Made by a program: the position numbers and the translations under genes. A DNA stretch of 64,000 nucleotides, taken from contig NZ_BSEJ01000001.1 of assembly GCF_027921765.1 (NCBI RefSeq), positions 372,001-436,000 on the forward strand, written 5' to 3'. Shown piece by piece: positions 53,751-63,450 of this stretch. A model generated the notes under the pieces. That model had not been told where the DNA came from and did not search any database. It saw only the letters and a list, made by a program, of their open reading frames with translations. How positions within the stretch are numbered: position 1 is the first letter of the stretch; every line of letters begins with the position of its first letter. This DNA is from Microbacterium barkeri. Its GTDB lineage: Bacteria > Actinomycetota > Actinomycetes > Actinomycetales > Microbacteriaceae.

Positions 53751-56315
53751 ATGGCCGCCATTCCCGACAAGCCCGCACTCGAGGGTCTCGAAGCGAAGTG
53801 GGGTGAGTCCTGGGAGCAGCAGGGCACCTACCTCTTCGACCGCGACGCCGCCCGCGCGAAGGGGCGCGCCGGCGTCTTCTCGGTCGACACCCCGCCGCCC
53901 ACCGCGAGCGGCAGTCTCCACATCGGCCACGTGTTCTCGTACACGCACACCGACGTGAAGACCCGCTACGAGCGCATGCGCGGCAAGACGGTCTTCTACC
54001 CGATCGGCTGGGACGACAACGGCCTGCCCACCGAGCGCCGCGTGCAGAACTACTACGGCGTGCGCTGCGACCCGTCGCTGCCCTACGACCCCGACTTCAC
54101 ACCGCCGTTCGAGGGGACGACGAAGACGATCAAGGCCGCCGACCAGATCCCGGTGAGCCGCCGCAACTTCATCGAACTGTGCGAGAAGCTCACAGTCGAG
54201 GACGAGAAGACCTTCGAGGACCTGTGGCGCACCCTCGGGCTCTCGGTCGACTGGACGCAGACCTACCGGACGATCTCGGACGACACCATCCGCACGAGCC
54301 AGCTCGCCTTCCTGAAGAACCTCGAGCGGGGCGAGGCGTACCAGGACCTCGCTCCCACCCTGTGGGACGTCGACTTCCGCTCCGCGATCGCGCAGGCGGA
54401 GCTCGAGGATCGCGACCAGCAGGCCGCCTACCACCGCCTCGCGTTCCACCGGACGGATGGCTCGGGCGACATCCACATCGAGACGACGCGTCCCGAGCTG
54501 CTCGCGGCGTGCGTCGCCCTCGTCGCTCACCCCGACGACGAGCGCTACCAGCCCGTCTTCGGCTCGACCGTGACGACGCCCGTGTTCGGCGTCGAGGTCC
54601 CCGTCCTCGCGCACCCGCTCGCGCAGCCCGACAAGGGCTCGGGCATCGCGATGATCTGCACGTTCGGCGACGTGACCGACATCATCTGGTGGCGGGAGCT
54701 CGACCTCCCCAACCGGACCATCATCGGCAAGGACGGCCGCGTCGTCGCCGACGCGCCCGAGGCGATCACGTCGGATGGCGGCAGGGCCGCGTTCGCGGAG
54801 ATCGCCGGCAAGACGGTCTTCAGCGCCAAGAAGCGGATGGTCGAGCTGCTGGAGGAGTCCGGCGAGCTCACGAGCGTGTCGGCCCCGTTCACGCATCCCG
54901 TGAAGTTCTTCGAGAAGGGCGACCGACCGCTCGAGATCGTCTCGACGCGCCAGTGGTACATCCGCAACGGAGCGCGCGACGCCGAGCTGCGCGAGCGGCT
55001 CCTCGCGCTCGGCCAGGAGATCGAGTGGCACCCCGAGTTCATGCGGGTCCGCTACGAGAACTGGGTGAACGGCCTCACGGGCGACTGGCTCGTGTCGCGT
55101 CAGCGCTTCTTCGGCGTGCCGATCCCGGTCTGGTACGGCCTTGACGACAACGGCGAGCGCGACTACGCGCGCGTCCTCGTGCCCGACGCCGCGAGCCTCC
55201 CGGTCGACCCGTCGAGCGACGTCCCGCCGGGCTACACCGAGGACCAGCGCGGCGTGCCGGGCGGATTCGAGGCGGAGACCGACGTCTTCGACACGTGGGC
55301 GACGTCGTCGCTGACCCCGCAGCTCGCGGGCGGATGGCAGCGCGACGAGGATCTGTGGAGCCTCGTGGCGCCGTTCGACCTGCGCCCGCAGGGCCAGGAC
55401 ATCATCCGCACGTGGCTCTTCTCGACCCTGCTGCGCAGCGCTCTCGAGGACGACCGTGCGCCGTGGGCGCACGCCGCGATCTCCGGCTTCATCGTGGACC
55501 CGGACCGCAAGAAGATGTCGAAGTCGAAGGGCAACGTCGTCACGCCCGCCGACATCCTCGAGAAGCACGGGTCCGACGCCGTCCGGTACTGGGCCGCGTC
55601 GAGCCGCCTCGGGACGGATGCCGCGTTCGACCCGCAGAACCCGACGCAGATCAAGATCGGACGCCGCCTCGCGATCAAGGTCCTCAACGCCGCGAAGTTC
55701 GTGCTGGGCTTCGAGGCACCCGAGGGCGCCTCGGTCACCGAGCCGCTCGATCTGTCGATGCTCGCCGCGCTCGACGACGTCGTGGTGCAGGCGACGGCCG
55801 CGCTCGACGCGTACGACCACGCCCGCGCCCTCGAGCTCTCGGAGTCGTTCTTCTGGACGTTCTGCGACGACTACCTCGAGCTCGTGAAGGAGCGCGCGTA
55901 CGCGGGCGGCGACGCGGGCGCCTCGGCGGCCGTCGCGCTGCGCACCGCGCTCTCGACGCTCCTGCGCCTGCTCGCGCCCGTCGTCGTCTTCGCCGCGGAG
56001 GAGGCGTGGTCCTGGTTCGAGACCGGCTCGGTGCATCGCGCAGCCTGGCCCGAGCCGACCGGGCTCGGCGGCGACACGGCCGTGCTCGCCGCCGCGAGCG
56101 AGGCCCTGATCGGCATCCGCCGCGCGAAGACCGAGGCGAAGGCCTCGCAGAAGACGCCCGTCGCCCGCGCAGTCGTCGCGGCTCCCGCCGAGCGCGCGGC
56201 CGCCCTGCGGCTCGCCGCCGACGACCTCAGGGCCGTCGGCCGGATCGCCGCGCTCGAGATCGAGGACGCCGACGCGTTCGCGGTCACCGACATCCAGCTG
56301 GCCGAGGAGGCCTGA
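53751..56315 (+). CDS. valS: Valyl-tRNA synthetase
   Basis: An 854-residue class I synthetase. HIGH motif 'PPTASGSLHIGHVFSYTHTD' (residues 57-60), KMSKS at about 588 ('DRKKMSKSKGNVV'), 'YPIGWDDNGLPTERRVQNYYGVRCDPS' and the Val-specific 'TTRPELLAACVALVAHPDD' editing segment are present. C-terminal coiled-coil region is short. The start is the ATG at 53751; the stop overlaps the next ATG (TGATG). Confidence 0.97.
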   Translation: MAAIPDKPALEGLEAKWGESWEQQGTYLFDRDAARAKGRAGVFSVDTPPPTASGSLHIGHVFSYTHTDVKTRYERMRGKTVFYPIGWDDNGLPTERRVQNYYGVRCDPSLPYDPDFTPPFEGTTKTIKAADQIPVSRRNFIELCEKLTVEDEKTFEDLWRTLGLSVDWTQTYRTISDDTIRTSQLAFLKNLERGEAYQDLAPTLWDVDFRSAIAQAELEDRDQQAAYHRLAFHRTDGSGDIHIETTRPELLAACVALVAHPDDERYQPVFGSTVTTPVFGVEVPVLAHPLAQPDKGSGIAMICTFGDVTDIIWWRELDLPNRTIIGKDGRVVADAPEAITSDGGRAAFAEIAGKTVFSAKKRMVELLEESGELTSVSAPFTHPVKFFEKGDRPLEIVSTRQWYIRNGARDAELRERLLALGQEIEWHPEFMRVRYENWVNGLTGDWLVSRQRFFGVPIPVWYGLDDNGERDYARVLVPDAASLPVDPSSDVPPGYTEDQRGVPGGFEAETDVFDTWATSSLTPQLAGGWQRDEDLWSLVAPFDLRPQGQDIIRTWLFSTLLRSALEDDRAPWAHAAISGFIVDPDRKKMSKSKGNVVTPADILEKHGSDAVRYWAASSRLGTDAAFDPQNPTQIKIGRRLAIKVLNAAKFVLGFEAPEGASVTEPLDLSMLAALDDVVVQATAALDAYDHARALELSESFFWTFCDDYLELVKERAYAGGDAGASAAVALRTALSTLLRLLAPVVVFAAEEAWSWFETGSVHRAAWPEPTGLGGDTAVLAAASEALIGIRRAKTEAKASQKTPVARAVVAAPAERAAALRLAADDLRAVGRIAALEIEDADAFAVTDIQLAEEA

Positions 56316-56542
56316 TGCAGCTCGGAACGCGCTGGTCGGCCGGCTCGGAGCCGCCGGCCAGCGTGCCCGCCTCGCTGCGCGCGGAGATCTCGCGCGTCGA
56401 GGCGGAGCTGCCGGATGACGCTCCGCGGCCGTCGTGGACGCTCACGTGGCTGGAGGGACGGCCGATCGCCGAGCTCGACACGGGGATCGAGGTCGTCATC
56501 GGCCCCGACGGGGTCGCGATCTCGCGCCCGTTCTCCGATTGA
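56315..56542 (+). CDS. Hypothetical 75-residue protein coupled to valS
   Basis: A small acidic protein I cannot assign. Sequence features: 'SLRAEISRVEAELPDDAPRPSWTLTWLEGRPIAELDTGIEVVIGPDGVAISRPFS', one short helix and a likely beta-strand pair, with Trp and Pro residues at 'RPSWTLTWLEG'. Its ATG overlaps the valS stop by one base, so it is translated with valS, and a hairpin terminates the unit. Small genes after valS are common, with unknown roles. Confidence 0.7.
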   Translation: MQLGTRWSAGSEPPASVPASLRAEISRVEAELPDDAPRPSWTLTWLEGRPIAELDTGIEVVIGPDGVAISRPFSD

Positions 56543-56573
56543 GAGGCGCCGCCGACGTCGTCGGCGGCGCCTC
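56543..56573. terminator. Bidirectional terminator after the valS unit
   Basis: A 14-bp perfect stem (56543-56556 with 56560-56573) with a GTC loop starts directly after the stop codon at 56542 and overlaps the stop codon of the convergent 56572 gene by two bases. Confidence 0.8.
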
Positions 56574-56817
56574 ACCAGCGCAGCGCTCCGACGCCGTTCG
56601 CGGCCGCGGCGCGATCGCCGGCGCGCCGCGACTCGGCGATGAGCCCCTCGCGGGCGAGATCCGCCGCGATGCGCGCCGTCCGCGCGGCCGCGCGCCGATG
56701 CACGCGCGCCTGGAGGCCCTCGGCGACGCGCAGCGCCAGCCGCTCCCCCGCGCCGAGCGCGAACGGCGGCGCCGCGTCGGGCATCGTGACCGACAGCGTC
56801 ACGGTGAGCGTGGTCAT
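56572..56817 (-). CDS. Hypothetical 81-residue protein
   Basis: A basic, alanine/arginine-rich protein ('LRVAEGLQARVHRRAAARTARIAADLAREGLIAESRRAGDRAAAANG') with a hydrophobic N-terminal strand 'LTVTLSVTMPDAAPPFALG'. I do not recognise it. It overlaps the HTH regulator upstream by 4 nt (ATGA), so it is translated with it and probably serves or modulates the same regulation. Confidence 0.65.
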   Translation of the reverse strand: MTTLTVTLSVTMPDAAPPFALGAGERLALRVAEGLQARVHRRAAARTARIAADLAREGLIAESRRAGDRAAAANGVGALRW

Positions 56818-57422
56818 GATCCTGCTCCTCTCTGCGGAAGGGGGAAGAGGTCGGCGCGCAGAGACACGCTCCGCACACCCTCGCCCTCCTGCCCGCGGTA
56901 GCGGTCGACGTACTCGCTGAACAGCGCGTCCGCGCGCTCGGCGAGCTCCTTGAGCTGCGCCGCGGTGAGATGGGCGGTCGACGTCGTCGAGACGCTCGCG
57001 TCGCGCCACTCCTCGGGCTCGTCGTCGTACCCGCCCGTGAAGTAGTCGAACATCTCCTGGAAGCGCGCCCGGTGGTACTCGGCGACGGCCACCTGGAGCA
57101 CGGCTCTGCCGGCCGGCGAGTCGCCGACCGACTCGCTGCCGAAGGCGATCCGGCCGCGGGGCCGCTCCCACCACCGCTCCCGGCCGCCGCGCCCCGCGAC
57201 CTCGCGGACGAGATCGTGGCGCGCGAGCATCCGCAGGTGGTAGCTCGTCGAGCCGGATGACTCGCCCGTGAGCGCGGCGAGCGAGCTCGCGGTCTGCGGG
57301 CCCTCCCTGCTCAGCAGGTCGAGGATGCGCACCCGCAGCGGATGTGCGAGCGCACGCAGCGCCGCCGTGTCGAGCACGCGCGTCTCGCGCTCCTCGGACA
57401 CCTTCGCCTGTTCGTCGGTCAT
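56814..57422 (-). CDS. ArsR-like winged-helix transcriptional regulator
   Basis: A 202-residue regulator. The wHTH is 'LRALAHPLRVRILDLLSREGPQTASSLAALTGESSGSTSYHLRMLARHDLVREVAGRGGRERWW' (about residues 24-86), typical of ArsR/HTH_20 proteins. The C-terminal half ('HRARFQEMFDYFTGGYDDEPEEW' and a helical tail) has no cysteines or clear ligand site. ATG 57422 is used; an in-frame upstream start at 57461 would lie inside the operator. Three TCTTTGCA boxes every 14 bp and a 16-bp palindrome precede it, so it is probably autoregulated. Confidence 0.85.
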   Translation of the reverse strand: MTDEQAKVSEERETRVLDTAALRALAHPLRVRILDLLSREGPQTASSLAALTGESSGSTSYHLRMLARHDLVREVAGRGGRERWWERPRGRIAFGSESVGDSPAGRAVLQVAVAEYHRARFQEMFDYFTGGYDDEPEEWRDASVSTTSTAHLTAAQLKELAERADALFSEYVDRYRGQEGEGVRSVSLRADLFPLPQRGAGS

Positions 57423-57425
57423 AAC

Positions 57426-57470
57426 GCAAAGATATCTTTGCAAACGGCTCTTTGCAACCATCTCTTTGCA
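57426..57470. promoter_or_regulatory. Operator: three TCTTTGCA boxes at 14-bp spacing with a 16-bp palindrome
   Basis: TCTTTGCA starts at 57435, 57449 and 57463 on the plus strand. The first copy is part of the perfect palindrome GCAAAGATATCTTTGC (57426-57441), which lies 4 nt before the regulator's ATG on the minus strand. This fits cooperative binding by an ArsR-like dimer. Confidence 0.75.
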
Positions 57471-57521
57471 TCACGCGGCGCGTGCCGCGCCGAGCACGAC
57501 GGCCCTGGATAGGCTGACGGG

Positions 57522-59582
57522 ATGACCGCGCCCGTGTTCAACCCCCTGCTCGCGCCCTCGCCCCTCCCCTACGGACTGCCCGACTACGCGGCCATCGAGC
57601 CCGGTCACTACCTGCCCGCGTTCGAGCGCGCCTTCGCCGAGCACCGCGCCGAGATCGACGCGATCACGGCCAACCCGGACGCCCCGACCTTCGAGAACAC
57701 GCTCGAGCCGCTCGAGCGCTCCGGCGCGCTTCTCGACGCGGTCTCGCGTGCGTTCTACACCGTGAACTCGGCACACGCGACGGCGGAGATCCAGGAGATC
57801 GACGAGCAGCTCGCCCCACTCATGTCGGCGCACTCCGACGCGATCGAGCTCGACGCGGCACTGTACGCGCGGATCGGGTCCGTCCGCGACCGGCTCGACG
57901 AGCTCGACCTCACCGCGGAGCAGCGCCGCCTCGTCGAGCGACGCCACACCGAGATGACGCGCGCCGGCGCCGCCCTCGACGACACGGCCAAGGAGCGGCT
58001 CACCGAGCTCAACGCGCGCCTGTCGACCCTCACCACGCGATTCGAGAAGAACCTCCTCGCCGACACGAACGACCTCGCGGTCGTCTTCGACAGCGCGGAG
58101 GAGCTCGAGGGCCTCGCGCCCGGCGAGCTGTCCGCCGCGGCCGAGGCCGCCCGCGAGCGAGGGCTCGATGGGCGCTATGCGGTCACCCTCACGCTCTTCA
58201 CGGGCCATCCGCACCTGTCGTCCCTGGTCCGCAGAGACGCGCGCGAGCGCATCCTCGCCGCCTCCCGCGCCCGGGCGTCGCGCGGCAACGCGAACGACAG
58301 CTCCGAGGTCGTCCGCGAGATCGTGCGGCTCCGCGCCGAGCGCGCCGCGCTGCTCGGGTACCCCTCGCACGCGGCGTACGTGACCTCCGACGAGACCGCC
58401 GGATCTCCCGAGGCCGTGCGCGCTCTGCTGCGTCGCCTCGCCGGGCCGGCGGCGCGCAACGCGCAGCGGGAGAAGGCCGCGCTCCAGCGCATCGTCGACG
58501 AGACGGAGCCCGAGCCGTTCCCCCTCGCAGCGCACGACTGGGCCTTCTACACGGAGAAGGTGCGTCAGGCCGAGTACGACATCGACACGGCGGCTCTGCG
58601 GCCCTGGTTCGAAGCCGAGCGCGTCCTCCGCGACGGCGTCTTCCACGCGGCGCAGGAGCTCTACGGGCTCGACTTCCGCGAGCGCGCCGACCTCCCGAGC
58701 TACCACCCGGACGTGCGCGCCTTCGAGGTCCTCGACTCCGACGGCACGCCCCTCGGCCTCTACCTGCTCGACCTCTACACGCGCGACACGAAGCGCGGCG
58801 GCGCCTGGATGAACTCGCTCGTCGCGCAGTCCGCGCTCCGCGGCACGAAGCCGGTCGTCGTGAACAACCTCAACGTCGTCAAGCCGGCCGCCGGCGAGCC
58901 CACCCTCCTCACGCTCGACAACGTGACGACCCTCTTCCACGAGTTCGGCCACGCCCTGCACGGGCTCTTCGCGCGCGTGACGTACCCGCACTTCGCGGGC
59001 ACGGCCGTCCACCGGGACTTCGTCGAGTTCCCCAGCCAGGTGAACGAGATGTGGATCCTCTGGCCCGAGGTGCTCGCGAACTACGCCGTCCACCACGAGA
59101 CCGGCGAGCCCCTCCCCGCGGACGTCGTCGAACGGCTCCGCGCGAGCGAGACGTTCAACCAGGGCTTCGAGACGAGCGAGTACCTCGCGGCCGCCTGGCT
59201 CGATCAGGCGTGGCACGCGCTGTCGCCGTCCGAGGCGGCGGCGGTGACCGACGTGGCGGCCTTCGAGGCCGCCGCGCTCGCCGACATCGGCCTGGACGAG
59301 CCGACCGTGCCCACGCGGTACTCCTCGACCTACTTCCAGCACATCTTCGCGGGCGGGTACAGCGCGGGGTACTACTCCTACATCTGGGCCGAGGTGCTCG
59401 ATGCCGACACCGTCGAGTGGTTCCGTGAGAACGGCGGGCTCTCGCGCGCGGGCGGCGACCGCTTCCGCGCGCGGCTGCTCGGCGTGGGCGGTGCGAAGGA
59501 TCCGCTCGAGGCGTACCGCGACTTCCGCGGGCGCGACGCCGAGATCGCCCCGCTGCTGAAGCGCCGCGGCCTCGACGCGTGA
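57522..59582 (+). CDS. M3-family oligopeptidase (peptidyl-dipeptidase/oligopeptidase F type)
   Basis: A 686-residue zinc metallopeptidase that cuts short peptides in the cytosol. The active site 'LFHEFGHALHGLF' has HExxH at about residues 473-477, followed by the third ligand Glu in 'DFVEFPSQVNEMW'. The N-terminal helical domain and 'SSTYFQHIFAGGYSAGYYSYIWAEVLDAD' end region match Dcp/oligopeptidase A proteins. Length is normal. TAGGCT 6 nt before the ATG marks a leaderless start. It is divergent from the ArsR-like regulator. Confidence 0.95.
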   Translation: MTAPVFNPLLAPSPLPYGLPDYAAIEPGHYLPAFERAFAEHRAEIDAITANPDAPTFENTLEPLERSGALLDAVSRAFYTVNSAHATAEIQEIDEQLAPLMSAHSDAIELDAALYARIGSVRDRLDELDLTAEQRRLVERRHTEMTRAGAALDDTAKERLTELNARLSTLTTRFEKNLLADTNDLAVVFDSAEELEGLAPGELSAAAEAARERGLDGRYAVTLTLFTGHPHLSSLVRRDARERILAASRARASRGNANDSSEVVREIVRLRAERAALLGYPSHAAYVTSDETAGSPEAVRALLRRLAGPAARNAQREKAALQRIVDETEPEPFPLAAHDWAFYTEKVRQAEYDIDTAALRPWFEAERVLRDGVFHAAQELYGLDFRERADLPSYHPDVRAFEVLDSDGTPLGLYLLDLYTRDTKRGGAWMNSLVAQSALRGTKPVVVNNLNVVKPAAGEPTLLTLDNVTTLFHEFGHALHGLFARVTYPHFAGTAVHRDFVEFPSQVNEMWILWPEVLANYAVHHETGEPLPADVVERLRASETFNQGFETSEYLAAAWLDQAWHALSPSEAAAVTDVAAFEAAALADIGLDEPTVPTRYSSTYFQHIFAGGYSAGYYSYIWAEVLDADTVEWFRENGGLSRAGGDRFRARLLGVGGAKDPLEAYRDFRGRDAEIAPLLKRRGLDA

Positions 59583-59586
59583 CGCC

Positions 59587-60261
59587 TCAGGGCCGGTAGC
59601 GGTACCCGAGCCCCGGCTCCGTCAGCAGATGGCGGGGCCGGGCCGGGTCCGCCTCGAGCTTGCGCCGCAGCTGGCTCATGTAGAGGCGGAGGTAGGCGTC
59701 CTCCCCCGTGTACGCCGGGCCCCAGACGGCCGTGAGGAGCTCGCGCTTCCCGACGAGGCGGCCCACGTTGCGCAGCAGCACCTCGAGCATCGACCACTCG
59801 GTCGCGGTGAGGTGCACCGGCTCACCGTGGCGCGTGGCCGTGTGCGCCACGAGGTCGATCTGGGAGGGGCCGATCGCGTGCCGATCGGCCTCCTCGGATG
59901 GCGCGGGCGCGGTCCGCAGGAGGGCGCGCACGCGCGCGAGCAGCTCATCGACCGCGAACGGCTTCGTGACGTAGTCGTTGGCGCCCGCGTCGAGCGCCGC
60001 GACCTTCTCCGCCGTCTGCGATCGTCCGCTGAGCACGAGGATGGGCATCCGGTGCGCGCCGCGCACCGTGGTGATCACCCCCACGCCGTCGAGCGCCGGC
60101 AGTCCCAGGTCGAGGATGACGAGAGCGGGCTCGTTCCGAGCGATCTCCCTGACCGCTTCGGCGCCGTCCGCCGCCTCGCGCACCTCGTACCCGCGCGCCT
60201 CGAGGTTGAGGGCGAGCGTGCGGCGGATCGCCGCGTCGTCCTCGACGATGAGGATGGTCAT
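59587..60261 (-). CDS. kdpE: Response regulator, KdpE-like (OmpR family)
   Basis: A 224-residue OmpR-type response regulator. Receiver domain with the phospho-acceptor Asp51 ('LVILDLGLPALDGVGVI'), Lys in 'DYVTKPFAVDELLARVRALL', and C-terminal winged helix 'VHLTATEWSMLEVLLRNVGRLVGKRELLTAVWGPAYTGEDAYLRLYMSQLRRKL'. The sequence is typical of KdpE, which controls potassium uptake. The adjacent genes are a KdpD-like kinase and a KimA/KUP-like permease; no kdpFABC is in the window. It overlaps the kinase gene by 4 nt. Confidence 0.87.
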   Translation of the reverse strand: MTILIVEDDAAIRRTLALNLEARGYEVREAADGAEAVREIARNEPALVILDLGLPALDGVGVITTVRGAHRMPILVLSGRSQTAEKVAALDAGANDYVTKPFAVDELLARVRALLRTAPAPSEEADRHAIGPSQIDLVAHTATRHGEPVHLTATEWSMLEVLLRNVGRLVGKRELLTAVWGPAYTGEDAYLRLYMSQLRRKLEADPARPRHLLTEPGLGYRYRP

Positions 60262-61346
60262 GCGACGCCCCCATTCCGCGGCGCGACAGGGGCGATGGGC
60301 AGCTCGAGCACGCACGTGAGCCCTCCGCCCTCCGACGGGCGCAGCTCGAGCGTGCCGCCCATCGCCTCCGCGAACCCGCGCGAGAGGGAGAGACCGAGCC
60401 CCGCGCCGGACCCGCTGTCGTCGAGGCGACGGAATGCGCGGAACGCCTCCTCGCGCGACGCGGCCGGGATCCCCGGGCCGTGGTCGACGACCGCGAGCTC
60501 CACGCGCGCCCCGGCCGTGCGGATCCTCACCGCGACGTCGCCGCCGCCGTGGCGGAGAGCGTTGCCCACGAGGTTCGCGACGATCCGCTGCACGAGCACG
60601 GGATCGGCGAGCGCGTCCGGCACCCCGGGCGCCACCGTGACGGCGACGGCGCCGTCGTCGCCCAGCTCATCCAGCGCGAGCGCGGCGGCGTCCTCGACCC
60701 GCATGGGCTCGATCGAGACCGGCAGCACGCCCGCGTCGAGCCGCGACGAGTCGAGCAGGTCGTCGAGCAGCCGCTCGAGGCGAGCGAGCGAGGCGATCGT
60801 CGTGCCGAGGAGCTCGCCCCGCTGGCCGGGCGTCCAGACGACGTCGGAGCTGGCGAGGCTCGTCGCCGCGGCCGATGCGGCGGCAAGCGGAGTGCGGAGG
60901 TCGTGCCCGACGGCCGCGAGAAGGGCGCTGCGCAGCCGGTCCGCCTCCTGCGCGGCGTCGGCTCGGCTCTGCGCCTCGAGCGCCTGACGCGCGAGCAGGA
61001 GGCGCGCCTCCGACTGCCCGACGACGAGGCTCACGATCACGCCCGCCGCGACGAACACGCCGATCGCGACGAGCTGCGCGCCGTCGGTCACGTGCAGGGT
61101 GTGCACGGGCTCCGCGAAGAAGTAGATGAGGAGCGGCCCCGCAGCGATCGACGCGACGAGGGCGACGACGATCCCACCCAGCACGGCGCCCACGACGACG
61201 ATGAGCAGGTACAGGAGCGCCGCGACGACGAGGTCCTGCGCGTCGACCGAAGCTGCGACCGCCGCCGTCGCTCCCACGAGCGCCGCCGTGACCACGGCCG
61301 CGGCGGCGAGCTGCCGTCGCACGGGGAGCATCGCGAACCGCTGCAC
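60258..61346 (-). CDS. Sensor histidine kinase, C-terminal KdpD-like
   Basis: A 362-residue kinase with four predicted membrane spans in the first 110 residues ('LAAAAVVTAALVGATAAVAAS', 'LVVAALLYLLIVVVGAVLGGIVVALVAS', 'LVAIGVFVAAGVIVSLVVG'), a KdpD/DUF4118-like sensor region, the phospho-histidine His148 ('AVGHDLRTPLAAASAA') and the HATPase 'VANLVGNALRHGG', 'VVDHGPGIP', 'GAGLGLSLSRGF'. The cytosolic Kdp sensor domain and USP domain of E. coli KdpD are missing, so this is a truncated form. The start is the GTG at 61346; no clear ribosome site was seen, and an ATG at 61331 is an alternative. Confidence 0.88.
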   Translation of the reverse strand: MQRFAMLPVRRQLAAAAVVTAALVGATAAVAASVDAQDLVVAALLYLLIVVVGAVLGGIVVALVASIAAGPLLIYFFAEPVHTLHVTDGAQLVAIGVFVAAGVIVSLVVGQSEARLLLARQALEAQSRADAAQEADRLRSALLAAVGHDLRTPLAAASAAATSLASSDVVWTPGQRGELLGTTIASLARLERLLDDLLDSSRLDAGVLPVSIEPMRVEDAAALALDELGDDGAVAVTVAPGVPDALADPVLVQRIVANLVGNALRHGGGDVAVRIRTAGARVELAVVDHGPGIPAASREEAFRAFRRLDDSGSGAGLGLSLSRGFAEAMGGTLELRPSEGGGLTCVLELPIAPVAPRNGGVA

Positions 61347-61467
61347 AGAGGAAGTCTCGCGGCTCCGGTCGGGCTGACGACGGCGGCGCGCGCGGGCGGC
61401 GGAAATCCTGACGGAATCCTGACGCGAAGGCGGGTCCCGCGCGCCGCGACGGGACTAGCGTCGTCCG

Positions 61468-63399
61468 GTGTCCAGATCGAGAGGCGGAGAAGAGATGCTC
61501 GTCGAGAGCGCAGTGCCCCCGGACGTCACCGGGGAGTCCACATCGGAGATCGACTCCGGGAGGGGCGCGCCGTGGTGGCGCGTCATGTGCCTCACGGGCG
61601 TCGACTACTTCTCGACCCTCGGCTACCAGCCGGCGATCGCAGCCCTCGCCGCGGGCCTTCTCTCCCCCATCGCGACGCTCGTGCTCATCCTCGTCACGCT
61701 GCTGGGCGCCCTGCCGGTCTATCGGCGCGTGGCGAAGGAGAGCCCGCACGGCGAGGGGTCGATCGCCATGCTCGAGCGCCTCCTTCCCTGGTGGGGCGGG
61801 AAGCTCCTCGTGCTCGTCCTGCTCGGCTTCGCCGCCACCGACTTCATGATCACCATCACCCTGTCGGCCGCCGACGCGACGGCGCACATCGTCGAGAACC
61901 CGTTCGCGCCCGACGAATGGGAGGGGATGGAGATCCCGATCACCCTGTTCCTCGTGGCGCTCCTGGGGGCGGTGTTCCTCAAGGGCTTCCGCGGCGCGAT
62001 CTCGATCGCGGTCGCGCTCGTGGGGGTCTTCCTCGCGCTGAACGCGGTGGTCGTGCTCGTGTCCTTCGCCGAGGTGGCCGCACATCCCGAGGTCGTCGGC
62101 GACTGGACGGCCGCGCTCACCACCGCGCACGGGAGCCCGCTCGCGGCCATCGCCGTGGCGCTCCTCGTCTTCCCGCAGCTCGCGCTCGGCCTCTCCGGCT
62201 TCGAGACGGGCGTCGCCGTGATGCCGCAGATCCGCGGCATCCGCGGCGACACGGAGGCGCGGCCGGTCGGCCGCATCCGCGGGGCCCGCAAGCTGCTCAC
62301 GGCCGCCGCGCTCACGATAAGCGCGTTCCTGCTCGGCTCGAGCGTCGTCACGACGCTGCTCATCCCCCAGGAGGAGTTCGCGCCCGGCGGCTCGGCGAAC
62401 GGCCGGGCGCTCGCGTACCTCGCCCATGGCCTGCTCGGGGAGGGCTTCGGCACCGCCTACGACATCGCGACCGTGCTCATCCTCTGGTTCGCGGGCGCGT
62501 CGGCGATGGCGGGCCTGCTGAACCTCGTGCCCCGCTACCTGCCGCGCTATGGCATGGCCCCGCGCTGGGCGGCCGCCACGCGCCCCCTCGTCATCGTGTT
62601 CACGGCGATCGCGTTCGCCGTCACGCTCGCCTTCGAGGCCGACGTCGACGCCCAGAGCGGCGCCTACGCGACCGGCGTGCTCGTGCTCATCACCTCGGCG
62701 TCGATCGCGGTGGCGCTGTCCGCGCGTCGGCGGCGGCACCCGCGCGCGGCCGCCGGCTACGCGGTCATCGCCGCCGTCTTCCTCGCCACGACCGCGGTCA
62801 ACGTCGTCGAGCGGCCCGACGGGGTCAAGATCGCCGCGCTGTTCATCCTCGGCATCGTGACGGTGTCCGTGCTGTCGCGCATCCCGCGGTCGTTCCAGCT
62901 CCGCGCGCGCTCGGTCGTCTTCGACGAGGCGGCCCTCGCGTTCGTCCGTCACGACGCGGAGCACCACGGTGCGATCCGCGTCGTCCCCAAGGAGCCGGGC
63001 TCCGGGACGGCGGCCGAGTTCGCCGACAAGCTCCGCAACGAGCGGCGCTTCAACGGCATCCCCCGCTCGGCGCAGGTGGTGTTCCTGCAGGTCATCCTCG
63101 GCGACTCGTCGGACTTCGAGGACGACCTCGTCGTCCGCGGCGAGGAGCACGCGGGGCACCGCATCCTCAGCGTCCATGCCACGAGCGTGCCGAACGCGAT
63201 CGCCGCGGTGCTCCTCGCCATCCGGGACGAGACCGGCGTCGTCCCCGACGTCTACTTCGAGTGGAGCGAGGGCAATCCGGCGTCGAACATGCTGCGCTTC
63301 CTCGTCTTCGGGACGGGCGAGATCGCGCCGGTCACGCGCGAGGTGCTGCGGCGCGTGGAGCCCAAGCGGCGGCTCCGGCCCGACGTCCACGTGGGCTGA
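61468..63399 (+). CDS. APC/KimA-like permease, probable potassium transporter
   Basis: A 643-residue permease with 12 or more hydrophobic segments, starting '[49 protein letters not shown]', with '[39 protein letters not shown]' and a C-terminal soluble domain from about residue 480 ('[22 protein letters not shown]'). It resembles KimA and APC-type K+/amino acid transporters. GTG 61468 has a TAGCGT box 6 nt upstream; ATG 61495 with a GGAGAAGAG site is an alternative. Divergent KdpDE-like genes support a potassium role. Confidence 0.8.
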   Translation: MSRSRGGEEMLVESAVPPDVTGESTSEIDSGRGAPWWRVMCLTGVDYFSTLGYQPAIAALAAGLLSPIATLVLILVTLLGALPVYRRVAKESPHGEGSIAMLERLLPWWGGKLLVLVLLGFAATDFMITITLSAADATAHIVENPFAPDEWEGMEIPITLFLVALLGAVFLKGFRGAISIAVALVGVFLALNAVVVLVSFAEVAAHPEVVGDWTAALTTAHGSPLAAIAVALLVFPQLALGLSGFETGVAVMPQIRGIRGDTEARPVGRIRGARKLLTAAALTISAFLLGSSVVTTLLIPQEEFAPGGSANGRALAYLAHGLLGEGFGTAYDIATVLILWFAGASAMAGLLNLVPRYLPRYGMAPRWAAATRPLVIVFTAIAFAVTLAFEADVDAQSGAYATGVLVLITSASIAVALSARRRRHPRAAAGYAVIAAVFLATTAVNVVERPDGVKIAALFILGIVTVSVLSRIPRSFQLRARSVVFDEAALAFVRHDAEHHGAIRVVPKEPGSGTAAEFADKLRNERRFNGIPRSAQVVFLQVILGDSSDFEDDLVVRGEEHAGHRILSVHATSVPNAIAAVLLAIRDETGVVPDVYFEWSEGNPASNMLRFLVFGTGEIAPVTREVLRRVEPKRRLRPDVHVG

Positions 63400-63403
63400 G
63401 CGG

Positions 63404-63438
63404 CTCCGGGCCGAGGATCCTCGATCCCCGGCCCGGAG
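63404..63438. terminator. Bidirectional terminator, nested stem
   Basis: A 10-bp outer stem (63404-63413 with 63429-63438) encloses a second, GGATC/GATCC stem. It lies between the convergent permease and clpX genes. Confidence 0.7.
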
Positions 63439-63450
63439 GCGTCCGCTCGG

